Part shown: positions 22,826 to 31,300 of the stretch, piece after piece
Position numbering within the stretch: the first letter of the stretch is position 1
Layout of the letters: every line of letters begins with the position of its first letter
IMG/VR virus record: IMGVR_UViG_3300013132_000132
Span: 1 to 34,045 of that record
Length of the DNA stretch: 34,045 nucleotides
Source: a virus
Reading direction: 5' to 3' (one strand)
The notes under the pieces: model-generated
What the model was told of the DNA's origin: nothing
The model's database searches: none
Seen by the model: only the letters and a program-made list of their open reading frames with translations
Made by a program: the position numbers and the translations under genes

Positions 22826-23326
22826 ATGCCTAAAAAGACTAACGGAAAACAAAAGGGAAATAGTTTCGAACGTAAGATCGCTAATCTACTCAGCGATCGG
22901 TTTCAAACTTATTTGGGAGTCGAAACTGGTTTTAGACGTAATAGCGATTCTGGAAGCTATTTTGGAGGAACCAATAAAACTCGCACCGAAACGCATAATT
23001 TAGACTATGCAATATTTGGGGACTTAATTTGTCCCACCGACTTTCGATACGTTGTTGAATGTAAACACTACAAATCTCCGCCAAGTTGGCAGGCATTTGT
23101 GGATGGTACAGTTAAACAATGGGATGATTGGATTGCTCAAAACGACCAAGATAGCATCAGTGCTAAGAAACCTGGTGTGTTGATTATCAAATATAATAAC
23201 GTTAGCGAATTATTATTTTCCCAACACCACATCGAGCAATTGAGACCCTGTTTTATATATCAAACTAGATATGTTTATAGATTGTCGGATTGGCTCACCC
23301 TGCCCGACAATCAATTTTTCTATTAA
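22826..23326 (+). CDS. PD-(D/E)XK nuclease, resolvase-like
   Basis: 166 residues from ATG 22826; a longer frame from 22730 is rejected because it begins in the non-coding repeats. No ribosome site is visible. The start is Lys-rich (MPKKTNGKQKGNSFERKIANLLS), with an early Glu in the first helix. FRRNSDSGSYFGG (about 50) and DYAIFGD lead to VECKHYK at about 90. The pattern E...GD...ExK is the core of the PD-(D/E)XK nuclease fold, and the overall plan resembles Hjc-type Holliday junction resolvases and related phage nucleases. The N-terminal G-x2-FERKIA fits that type. It meets gp46 tail to tail, stops sharing one TTAA, and lies beside recombination genes 46 and 47, consistent with a role in DNA branch processing. 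The exact substrate is inferred. Confidence 0.7.
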   Translation: MPKKTNGKQKGNSFERKIANLLSDRFQTYLGVETGFRRNSDSGSYFGGTNKTRTETHNLDYAIFGDLICPTDFRYVVECKHYKSPPSWQAFVDGTVKQWDDWIAQNDQDSISAKKPGVLIIKYNNVSELLFSQHHIEQLRPCFIYQTRYVYRLSDWLTLPDNQFFY

Positions 23327-25089
23327 TTATTCTCTTGTTGATTAAATGTAGTAAAGCCATTTTCCTTAACTACACTTAGTATATTACCTACACGAGCACT
23401 GAGTTCTTCTCTGTGGCTAATTAAGAAAATAGTTTTCTTACGATCCCGTACCATACTTTTTAGTATGGCTAAACTATTCTCCACACCTATAGTGTCTAAT
23501 CCACTATCAATCAATTCATCTACAATCATAAAGTTAATGGGTTGATATAGACTTTCCCAAACATCTCTAAATGCCCAACTTAGACTTAGAATAAGTCGAT
23601 TGCGTTCGCCACGACTGAGATTGTCGAAATCCAAATCACGACCCAATTCAGTAATACTGACACTGAGATCATTTTGAAAACTCACAGTATGCGGTAATCC
23701 AATACGATCTAGATAATAACTCAAACGCTGATTTAGATAACTGAGATTTTGATCGATAATGCGTTTACGAACAAAACTGTCTTTGCTGGTCAGTATCTTC
23801 AACAAAAACTCTTGATGATCTAACAATCTCTTGAATTCATTGATCTGAGTATAATCAATGTCAGTCAATCCAGTTTGTTCCAATTCATCAATTTGTTCTT
23901 GATAGGGATCAGTTTCTTGGCTGCGGCTGAGATATTGAGTTTGAAGATTACTCAATTGATTGCGATGATCGTATGCTGCTTCTAGTGAGTCATAAAAGAC
24001 AGTGGGTTCGGGTCCCAATACAGGCGATGTGTCTAATTCGTTCTGTACTGCGATCATATCCGTGCCCAAACTCACCAAGTGTTCGCGAATCTCCGCCAAT
24101 GCGGTGGTTTTTTCGTCTCGTAGTTCCTGATTCTTGCTGTTGTGTAATGCTTGATCACATTCCGGACAACGATGCTCCAACAGTTTAGTGATTTGAATGG
24201 TCAAACGATCGGCACGGTCAGTTTCGGTTTTGATGCTGATAGCCAAGGCCTTTAGTGCTTTTTCCAGTTCCAACCGATAATCTCTATCCCGGATCCACTG
24301 CGATTTTAGTCCGTGATTGAGAATCTCTACATCAATATTCAACAATTTGAGACTGTCGATGTCGGCTTGTAGAGTGGCCAGATCTGTGTCACGTTTTTTA
24401 CGCCAAACACTTTGTTTGAGTTTGAGACTGGCAATTTGATTATTGATCTTTTGATTGAATTCCTGTTGTGTACGTATACGAAATTCTTCCTGAGTGATCA
24501 TGTCCTTGACATTGCGATTGAGATCTTTTAATTGATCGGCTTTCTCACTCAACAATGTAATACCCAACAATTGTTCAATAATGATACGTTGATCATTTGC
24601 TCGCAAACTCAGAAAAGGTTCGGTGTAGGTATTCAATGCCACAACATGTCGAAACATGTCATGGCTCATGTTCAACAGTCGATCGATTTCCTGTTGAGTT
24701 TCTCTGCTGTCACCTTGAGCATCGTCTGTGGGTTTTTGTTCTTGACCACCTACAAAGAATTTCATTGTATTGGGTTTGCGACCCCGCTCGATGCGATATT
24801 CCACACCGCGAGATTCAAATTCCAAAGTCACTAACATGCCTTTTTCGTTGGTACGATTAATGAGATTGTCTTTGCGAATGTTGCTGAGTGCTTGACCGTA
24901 TAGAGCGTAGCTGATGGCATTGGCCAACGTGGTCTTCCCAACACCATTTCTTGACCCAGCGTCGTTACCACCGAGATCCAGATTTTCTCCCAAGACCAAC
25001 GTGAGGTTGCCGGATTCCAATGTTATGGCCTGAGTGACATTACCTACGCTGAGAAAGTTTTTTAGTGTGATATTTTTGAGGCGAATCAT
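23323..25089 (-). CDS. 46: Recombination endonuclease large subunit, gp46-like (Rad50/SbcC type)
   Basis: 588 residues. ATG 25089 overlaps the gp47 stop as TAATG. An SMC-type ATPase that works with gp47 to resect DNA ends for recombination-dependent replication. Visible: the Walker A GSRNGVGKTT at 45-54; a long coiled-coil arm on each side of a zinc-hook CPEC at about 306-309; the ABC signature LSRGERN at about 493; a Walker B with NFMIVDELID at about 518-527; and an LISHREEL switch region near the C-terminus. Length is close to T4 gp46 (560). The last gene of the 55-47-46 unit, it converges on the nuclease gene with overlapping stops and no room for a terminator. Confidence 0.95.
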   Translation of the reverse strand: MIRLKNITLKNFLSVGNVTQAITLESGNLTLVLGENLDLGGNDAGSRNGVGKTTLANAISYALYGQALSNIRKDNLINRTNEKGMLVTLEFESRGVEYRIERGRKPNTMKFFVGGQEQKPTDDAQGDSRETQQEIDRLLNMSHDMFRHVVALNTYTEPFLSLRANDQRIIIEQLLGITLLSEKADQLKDLNRNVKDMITQEEFRIRTQQEFNQKINNQIASLKLKQSVWRKKRDTDLATLQADIDSLKLLNIDVEILNHGLKSQWIRDRDYRLELEKALKALAISIKTETDRADRLTIQITKLLEHRCPECDQALHNSKNQELRDEKTTALAEIREHLVSLGTDMIAVQNELDTSPVLGPEPTVFYDSLEAAYDHRNQLSNLQTQYLSRSQETDPYQEQIDELEQTGLTDIDYTQINEFKRLLDHQEFLLKILTSKDSFVRKRIIDQNLSYLNQRLSYYLDRIGLPHTVSFQNDLSVSITELGRDLDFDNLSRGERNRLILSLSWAFRDVWESLYQPINFMIVDELIDSGLDTIGVENSLAILKSMVRDRKKTIFLISHREELSARVGNILSVVKENGFTTFNQQENN

Positions 25090-26102
25090 TAGAGATTTTG
25101 ATAGATTTCAAGTAGCAGTTTTTTATCGTAATTGACACTGTCGATGCTGTTGATCTGGTCAGACACAATTTGATCAACACTTTGAAAACTGAGATCTGCC
25201 AGACCCTGGGCTTCTTCGCCGGTGTCTTTTTTGGGCACAAGACTGAGGTCACGCATACCGTATTGAGTCACTAGTGTTTCCTTGACGTATGCTGCTTCTT
25301 CATAACTGATGTCGACATCAATTGTGATTCTGGCATGCATATTAGATTTTAACAGATTATCTGTATCAGTCAAGACCTCACTGAGCGTATATGTTCGATA
25401 TGTGGGTTGTCCGGGCCATGCATAAAATTCAGGTTCTTCGCCCCATTCGAGAATCATTGCACCGCGACGGTCATCACCGGCATCGGAGTAATTGTGTGGA
25501 AAACAATTTCCGATATAGGTAATATTGTGTCTGGTCTGCCGCATATGAAAATGCCCGGTGAATACACGCTCGATACCTTGAAAGTGTTCATGTTTAATTT
25601 CACCGTGGTCGGGCATTTCTACACGAGCATTCATTAAGAATTTAGGCAGTTCGAAATGCCCAAACATATACTTGGCCGATAGTTTAGGTATACGGCGGTG
25701 GTCGTCACCTACTAGCCATGGAGCGACGACAACGTCGCCATCGACAAACCAATCATTACAGAGTTGAACATTACGGAGGTGACGAGCCCATTCCACACTT
25801 TGAATATCTCGCTTATCGCGATAATACAAATCATGATTGCCAGGAATGAAAAACACACGCTGAAAGTTAGCATTTAAGTGCTCTAGTGAACGCAGACTAT
25901 AGTTTAGAGTTAGGATATTTACTGTACTACGATTGTTATGCCAATCTCCGAGAAAGAAACAGGCATCGCAATCGTATTTACGTCCAAGTTCAGTGGCCCA
26001 CTGTACAAACTGCCAACAATCTTCATTATGAACTACGCTATTTGACTTTAGGCCATAGTGTATATCAGTGAATGCAATGGCCCTCTTAAAGAGATTAGCC
26101 AT
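25089..26102 (-). CDS. 47: Recombination endonuclease small subunit, gp47-like (Mre11/SbcD type)
   Basis: 337 residues from ATG 26102; a TTG/ATG-type start further up (26120) lies inside gp55 and is less likely, and GAGGA five bases before ATG 26102 supports the choice. Metallophosphoesterase with all expected metal motifs: D13-I-H15, GDWHN at about 52-56, GNHD at 88-91 and GHFH at 182-185, plus NCFPHNYSD after it. The C-terminal third should bind gp46. T4 gp47 is 339 residues, almost the same. Both junctions, 55/47 and 47/46, are TAATG overlaps, which implies translational coupling and balanced amounts of the two subunits. Confidence 0.95.
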   Translation of the reverse strand: MANLFKRAIAFTDIHYGLKSNSVVHNEDCWQFVQWATELGRKYDCDACFFLGDWHNNRSTVNILTLNYSLRSLEHLNANFQRVFFIPGNHDLYYRDKRDIQSVEWARHLRNVQLCNDWFVDGDVVVAPWLVGDDHRRIPKLSAKYMFGHFELPKFLMNARVEMPDHGEIKHEHFQGIERVFTGHFHMRQTRHNITYIGNCFPHNYSDAGDDRRGAMILEWGEEPEFYAWPGQPTYRTYTLSEVLTDTDNLLKSNMHARITIDVDISYEEAAYVKETLVTQYGMRDLSLVPKKDTGEEAQGLADLSFQSVDQIVSDQINSIDSVNYDKKLLLEIYQNL

Positions 26103-26941
26103 TATTCCTCGTATTTCCAATCACCTTGGCGTGTGTAGCTGGGATTATAGTTGTTAATTTCGAGAATATCATCACGAATATTCTGGTGACGTTTTTCAAT
26201 ATTCAATACACGGGTGAAACTGTTAGTTAAACTCTGTGTATAATAACTAAACGGATTGCTGCTTTTGCTTTCGTCGAACTGTAAACCAATTTGAGTGAGG
26301 TGCAGTAGAGCCTGCCCTTTCATTTCATCGTTATAAGTATATCCACGCCAATTGCCACGGCTAGCATAACGATCGCAGAGTTTCATAAACATCATAGCAA
26401 GTTCGCGTGTCATTGTTCCGTGATCTTTACTGAATGCTCCTGATTCTAAATTGCCTTTCCAGTGGCTACGCCCAACACAGTAAGGTATTAGTTCAGCGGA
26501 TAGCCTATAGTGCTCGAATGGGGGAAAATTAACACGAACATGTTTTTTACTCATTTTTACAAGTTCGACATCCAATTCTTCCAATTCTTCGTTTTCTTCT
26601 TCGAGTTGTTGTTGTTTTTCAATCCAAGCATCATTTTCTGGAATATGCTGCCAGGTCATTAATCTAAAAACTAAAGTTTCAACGGGCAAGGATTCGGGAT
26701 CGACTTGATGTTCTTCGAGTTTTGTTTTCTTTCCGTTTTTTAGTAATTGTTCTTGGGCCTCAGCGGCCATTCGGTTGGCACGATTTTGTCTAGCTTGAAC
26801 AATTTTTTCGTCGAGATCATCGAAATTTTTAACGATTAAATCGTAATCTTGATCTTCTTTGTTTGTGTAAGCTGAGTATGTGATCTTGCTTCGATGAATT
26901 TCGCGAAGCATGTCTCTATTGTTAAGATAGTTGATTTTCAT
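26102..26941 (-). CDS. 55: Late-transcription sigma factor, gp55-like, with N-terminal extension
   Basis: 279 residues from ATG 26941. T4 gp55 (185 residues) directs host RNA polymerase to late TATAAATA boxes. The C-terminal half fits: SAELIPYCVGRSHW, RELAMMFMKLCDRYASRGNWRGYTYNDEMKGQA (in pattern, about 180-225), then SNPFSYYTQSLTNSFTRVLNIEKR at about 235-260, resembling sigma region 2. The first 110 residues (MKINYLNNRDMLREIHRSKITY..., VETLVFRLMTWQHIPE) are an extension typical, as I know it, of marine T4-like phages. A Glu-rich segment (EEENEELEELD) links the two parts. It is first in the unit, preceded by both a host-type promoter and a TATAAATA box, so it may be made early and again under its own control. 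Confidence 0.88.
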   Translation of the reverse strand: MKINYLNNRDMLREIHRSKITYSAYTNKEDQDYDLIVKNFDDLDEKIVQARQNRANRMAAEAQEQLLKNGKKTKLEEHQVDPESLPVETLVFRLMTWQHIPENDAWIEKQQQLEEENEELEELDVELVKMSKKHVRVNFPPFEHYRLSAELIPYCVGRSHWKGNLESGAFSKDHGTMTRELAMMFMKLCDRYASRGNWRGYTYNDEMKGQALLHLTQIGLQFDESKSSNPFSYYTQSLTNSFTRVLNIEKRHQNIRDDILEINNYNPSYTRQGDWKYEE

Positions 26942-26945
26942 CTAA

Positions 26946-26953
26946 TATTTATA
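26946..26953 (-). promoter_or_regulatory. T4-late promoter box TATAAATA four bases before the gp55 start
   Basis: Exact consensus on the minus strand. With T4 spacing transcription would start at the ATG itself, giving a leaderless mRNA or making this box non-functional for the annotated start. If active, it would let gp55 drive its own gene. Confidence 0.45.
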
Positions 26954-26973
26954 TCCTGTGTTGCAGGCTTAAT

Positions 26974-27001
26974 ATTACATGATCTAAGAGAGCAATGTCA
27001 A
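26974..27001 (-). promoter_or_regulatory. Host-type sigma70 promoter for the gp55-gp47-gp46 unit
   Basis: On the minus strand a perfect -35 (TTGACA, 27001-26996) is followed after 16 bases by TGTAAT (26979-26974, 5 of 6). The expected start is about 30 bases before gp55 ATG. This is the best host-type promoter I found in the window and fits early or middle expression of gp55 and the recombination nuclease. Confidence 0.65.
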
Positions 27002-27020
27002 ATTAACTGAGATTTTACGC

Positions 27021-27028
27021 AATAAATA
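27021..27028 (+). promoter_or_regulatory. T4-late-type promoter box AATAAATA
   Basis: 7 of 8 match on the plus strand; expected start near 27034, leaving an AAAGGAAG ribosome site before ATG 27049. It likely drives the whole baseplate unit to the window end. Confidence 0.6.
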
Positions 27029-27048
27029 AATGATACAAAGGAAGAATA

Positions 27049-27933
27049 ATGCCGGTAATCAATTTATTTAATAGTGTGATGCAAGGTGCTAATTCTGCGG
27101 TCACTTCGTTGACCAGTGTTGCTAGTTCGGCTATTGGCATAGTTGATCCAAAAATGGGCAGATTATTGGCATCGGGGCTCAATCCTGGCGGTCGTGCTAA
27201 TTCAGCAAAGTCTTTGAGTAAATTCAATATGCCGGTGAGTTTCGGTGGATTAAAAGAAAATCAAGATTGGCGTGTAAAAATTTCAGTGGGAGAGGGCAGC
27301 GGACTCTTTTATTTAAACAACGACGTTGGCGATGTTTTAGCTCCGTTAAAAGCCACAAAAGGTGTGATTTTTCCTTATACACCCAAAATTGACACAGTAT
27401 ATCAAAGCAATTATCAAGATACTGACATTACTCATACTAACTATTCTTTTTATTCTTATAACAAATCGGCAGTATCCAGTATTACTATTAGTGCTGATTT
27501 TACTGCACAAACTCCCGAAGAAGCTCAATATGTGTTAGCAGTGATTCATTTTTTCAGAACAGCAGGAAAGATGTTTACGGGGCAAGATAAACTAGCTGGA
27601 AATCCGCCACCTTTGCTATTCTTAGACGGTTATGGGCAATATTATTTCCCTCATGTGCCCTGTGTATTGACACAGTTTAGTCACAGTATGCCCGAAGATG
27701 TGGATTATATTTCTGCACCAGTGGTCAACATTGAACAGGCCAAAAAACGACCAGTCCCTCCAGGAGAGCCAGATTCTGAATTTAGTGCTGGCGGAAGTAG
27801 TGTAAGAACCAAGATTCCTACTGTTAGTACAATGTCAATTGTATTGCAACCAGTTTATAGCCGCCGACGAGTATCAGAATTCAGTACCGAAAAGTTTGCT
27901 CGTGGTGAGTATTTAAATAAAGGATACATTTAA
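27049..27933 (+). CDS. Baseplate tail-tube junction protein, gp48/gp54-like
   Basis: 294 residues; ATG 27049 with an excellent AAAGGAAG site. The first 60 residues are helical and small-residue-rich (NSVMQGANSAVTSLTSVASSAIG). The core begins DWRVKISV at about 73 and has VIFPYTPKID at about 104, then SNYQDTDITHTNY, SSITISADFTAQTPEEAQYVLAVIHFFRT at about 145-172 in pattern, PPPLLFLDGYG and a VPCVLTQFSHSMPEDVDY segment. I know this plan from baseplate proteins that cap the hub and start the tail tube in marine T4-like phages, the role of gp48 and gp54 in T4. Which of the two it matches better is undecided. The C-terminus is basic. It is followed two bases later by gp53. Confidence 0.7.
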   Translation: MPVINLFNSVMQGANSAVTSLTSVASSAIGIVDPKMGRLLASGLNPGGRANSAKSLSKFNMPVSFGGLKENQDWRVKISVGEGSGLFYLNNDVGDVLAPLKATKGVIFPYTPKIDTVYQSNYQDTDITHTNYSFYSYNKSAVSSITISADFTAQTPEEAQYVLAVIHFFRTAGKMFTGQDKLAGNPPPLLFLDGYGQYYFPHVPCVLTQFSHSMPEDVDYISAPVVNIEQAKKRPVPPGEPDSEFSAGGSSVRTKIPTVSTMSIVLQPVYSRRRVSEFSTEKFARGEYLNKGYI

Positions 27934-27935
27934 AA

Positions 27936-28238
27936 ATGGCTGCTACTTATAAAAAAAACAGTCCGTACAGTGATACTGGGCTGTATGGTAAATTTTTAGA
28001 TGTATTGGAATATCGTTCTATACCCAAGAATCCCAATGATGTAATTTATGTCATTGACGCTATTTACGAACGTCGACCTGATTTATTGGCTAATGACCTG
28101 TATGGCGATCCTGCTCTTTGGTGGGTATTTGCTGCACGTAATCCAAATGCGATCGAAGATCCTATATTTGATTTTGTTGCCGGGCGGGTAATTTATATTT
28201 CTACACAAGAAACGTTAAACGCAGCATTGGGAATTTAA
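27936..28238 (+). CDS. 53: Baseplate wedge protein, gp53-like
   Basis: 100 residues; ATG two bases after the previous stop, with AAGGA rather far upstream. Sequence features: NSPYSDTGLYGKFLDVLEYRSIP at the start (in pattern), a middle DPALWWVFAARNPNAIEDPIFDF segment, and an end GRVIYIST. The W-W-F-A-A-x-N-x-N-x-I-x-D-P core and LysM-like finish are those of the gp53 baseplate wedge family. T4 gp53 is 196 residues, so this is the short, N-terminal-domain-only form. In T4 gene 53 lies next to gene 5; here two genes separate it from the gp5-like gene. It should help join the baseplate wedges around the hub. Confidence 0.85.
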   Translation: MAATYKKNSPYSDTGLYGKFLDVLEYRSIPKNPNDVIYVIDAIYERRPDLLANDLYGDPALWWVFAARNPNAIEDPIFDFVAGRVIYISTQETLNAALGI

Positions 28239-28239
28239 G

Positions 28240-28359
28240 ATGACCCTAGAAAATTTTGTCTCCAAAGTTCAAGAATATGTACGTCCAAAAATTTCAGTTA
28301 AAGCACAAAACACAATGACTGTTATCAACGAACTTAGACTATACGGGACAGCATTATGA
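28240..28359 (+). CDS. Small ORF of 39 residues between gp53 and the large baseplate gene
   Basis: ATG 28240 begins one base after the gp53 stop, with GGGA eight bases before it. The TGA at 28357-28359 overlaps the ATG of the next gene (ATGA). The product starts MTLENFVSKVQEYVRPK and ends LRLYGTAL; it looks like one amphipathic helix plus a short tail. Precise packing between two coupled genes argues that it is translated. No family is recognised, and a small baseplate or chaperone component is only a guess. Confidence 0.5.
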   Translation: MTLENFVSKVQEYVRPKISVKAQNTMTVINELRLYGTAL

Positions 28360-31300
28360 CTGTGACTGTAGCATCGGGTGCACCCACTGGTGGCCAAGGT
28401 CAAACTTTAGCGTTTTATTATGATGCTTTAGGCAATAGATGGGTGTTGGAAGACACTAGATTTGGCACAAGACTGAGCTCGGGAAAAACCGCAGCACAGG
28501 CATTGCAATCTGCACGTGATTCACAAAGCATTGGGCCAGGAACATTCAATGATTTTTCGGCTTTGGCAACCTACGCCGATTCTCAACAGAATGCAGTAAT
28601 CTTAGAAGGCATAAGAAACACAGGTGGCATTAATCGATCAAGTTCAATTGGGTATCGGTCTCAAGCCGCTCCGGGCAATACCGGTCAGACTGTGGTCACA
28701 GAAAAAAGAGATAGTGTTCAACAAAACATCGAAACATCGGGACAGGCAACTACAGAAGTCACACAAGAAAAAATTACATCCCCTGTTGAAGCTAAAAAAA
28801 TTAACATAGGCAATCAACTAGAAACCGGGGTATCAACCCAACCTGTGTATAATCCCGACCATCCAATGGCCGATGCTGATGGATATATTTGGCCCACAAG
28901 AGGTAATGCGCCTGAGCAAAAATATTCAATGGCCTATGCACCCGACCATCCTAATGCCGATGCTGATGGATACGTCACAGTGTCTAGACCACTGGCGCCT
29001 GGAGAAACTGTTGGTACTGGTGTTGATGCTTCGTTAATTGGTTCTTTTGAATCAGCTGAATCTGCTGGTCCATCGCGAGAGGACAGCGGAGAAAACGATA
29101 CCGCAGCAGAACAAACTGTCGCCCGAACTACACAGCAAGCTACACCTCAGCAGACTGGAACACTGTTGAACAATTTAAATCCATTGTTTGAGCTGTCTGA
29201 CTATACATATTCATTTATTTTAGCTGCACTAACACCGGACGTGTTTAACAAGATAATGACAGATCCTGGGTACAAGTACGTAAAGAATAATGTCATTATT
29301 GCCAGTGGAAGTCGCCGTGGGGAAAACTTAAATCGTAATGAAAATTTTCTCTATGATTTTTATATACAGGAATTAAAGTTTGATAGCATCATTGGCTTAA
29401 ATTCTAGAACTAAAGGATCGAATGTTCTTGGCATAAATTTTAAAATTGTTGAACCATTGGGTGCCAGTTTTTTTGAGCGGTTATATGTAATGGCCAATGA
29501 ATTGGGAATTAGAAATTATTTAGAAATTCCCTATATGCTAATTGTTGAATTTAGGGGCAATGATGTGGACGGAAATCCAGTGGTACTTACCGAACACACA
29601 AAATTTATTCCTATTAAAATTCTCGGCGCAAGAATGAAGATCACTGGAGCCGGATCCGAATACAATATCGAAGCAACACCTTTTAATCAGGTCGCGTATC
29701 AGGCCACCGAGCACGGATCGACACCGGTAAATGTACAAATAAAATCTTCCACAGTGGGAGAATTCTTTGCTAACAATAACAATATCGACGAGTTGGCTAA
29801 AGAAATTGTAAATGATCAACGAGAACTAGCTCGAGACATTGAACGAAGAAAAGCCACAGTTAATATAGGATTTGAAGTAGTTGACCCTGAAGAAATTAAG
29901 CGTGGAATAAACAAAAGAGTTGAAGAGTCAAGGAAAAAATTCTATAATGCAGCTAGCTATGTACAGGCATTGAATTCTTTTCAGCTGAGATTGAAAGAAT
30001 TAGAAAAAGTAGCACAGATTGATACTTATAGTTTTGTAGTAGATCCCGAAATCGCTAAATCCGCTATAGTTCAACCTAATCTATCGCCTAGTAATCGAAG
30101 TTCTTTTCCTAATAGTGCAAATACTGGCAGTCAGGCAACCGCAGTAGAAACTTCAACTCAAAAAGTTTTTCCAGTTAATGCAGGAACTAGTATAGTTGAT
30201 GTCATTAATACCATAATGAAAAACAGTGACTATATTAGATCTCAACTCACTGATAAAAGTAGTAAAATTAAACCGGGCGGTAGTCCTCAAGATGTAGCCA
30301 ATGCTGAGGGTAAACCGCTTAAATGGTATAAAATTTTACCAGTAGTCACTATTAAAGATTTTGATTTTAAACGAAATACCTATGCTAGATCAATTGAATA
30401 TCATATTATTCCCTACATAGTTCATAATACCAAGAGTCCGTTAGTTTCAAAAAGTTTACCTAAGAAATGGATTCAGGAATACAAGTATATTTTTACTGGC
30501 GACAATCAAAGCATAATTGATCTGGATATTAACTTCGAAGTTATGTTTTATACTTTAGCTACTGCCAGTAGAGAACAATGGGAATCGATGAATTCAGCAG
30601 CCGGTGCACCATCGGAGTCTGATTTAAATTCTGGGCATAATAGATCTAATAGTTTTCAACCAAATAAAATAGTTCATTCTTCAATGAACATGTCGGATCA
30701 AATTGGTAGCTATGACACTGATACTGCCAAAGGAATAGCAGTGTCAGAGTTATACAATAGTCTTTACAGTTCTCAACGCGGAGACATGATCAACGTGAGA
30801 CTAAAAATTGTCGGCGATCCTAGATATATAAAACAGGATGAATTATTTTTTAATCCAGTTAATGCACCTAAACTAGGTAAAGAGTTAGTAAGTAAAAATA
30901 ACAGTGTGATTTTTGATTATGAAGAACGGTATGTAAACTTGATATTTTTTACTCCCATCGACTATGACAGTGAAACGGGATTGCTGGCCAAAGATTCAAA
31001 ATTTTTAACTAGTAAATTTTCTGGATTGTATAGAATACTCAGAGTTGAAAATACTTTTCAAAGAGGAAAATTTGAACAAACATTAGATTTGGTTAGATTG
31101 TTTGATCAGGAAAGTGATGCATCAAAAACCGAACGACGTGCAGCCGAAACATTAGCAGGTGTTGAAGCAGGAATTGCAGGAATCGCTCCTAATAATAAGC
31201 GAGAAGAAACCGGTGTTGCGCCCGATACTAATCAAAGTGCAGCCGAGACTGCTCGATTAAGCAGACAACTACCTGTCGGCGACACTAGCACATTATCTGT

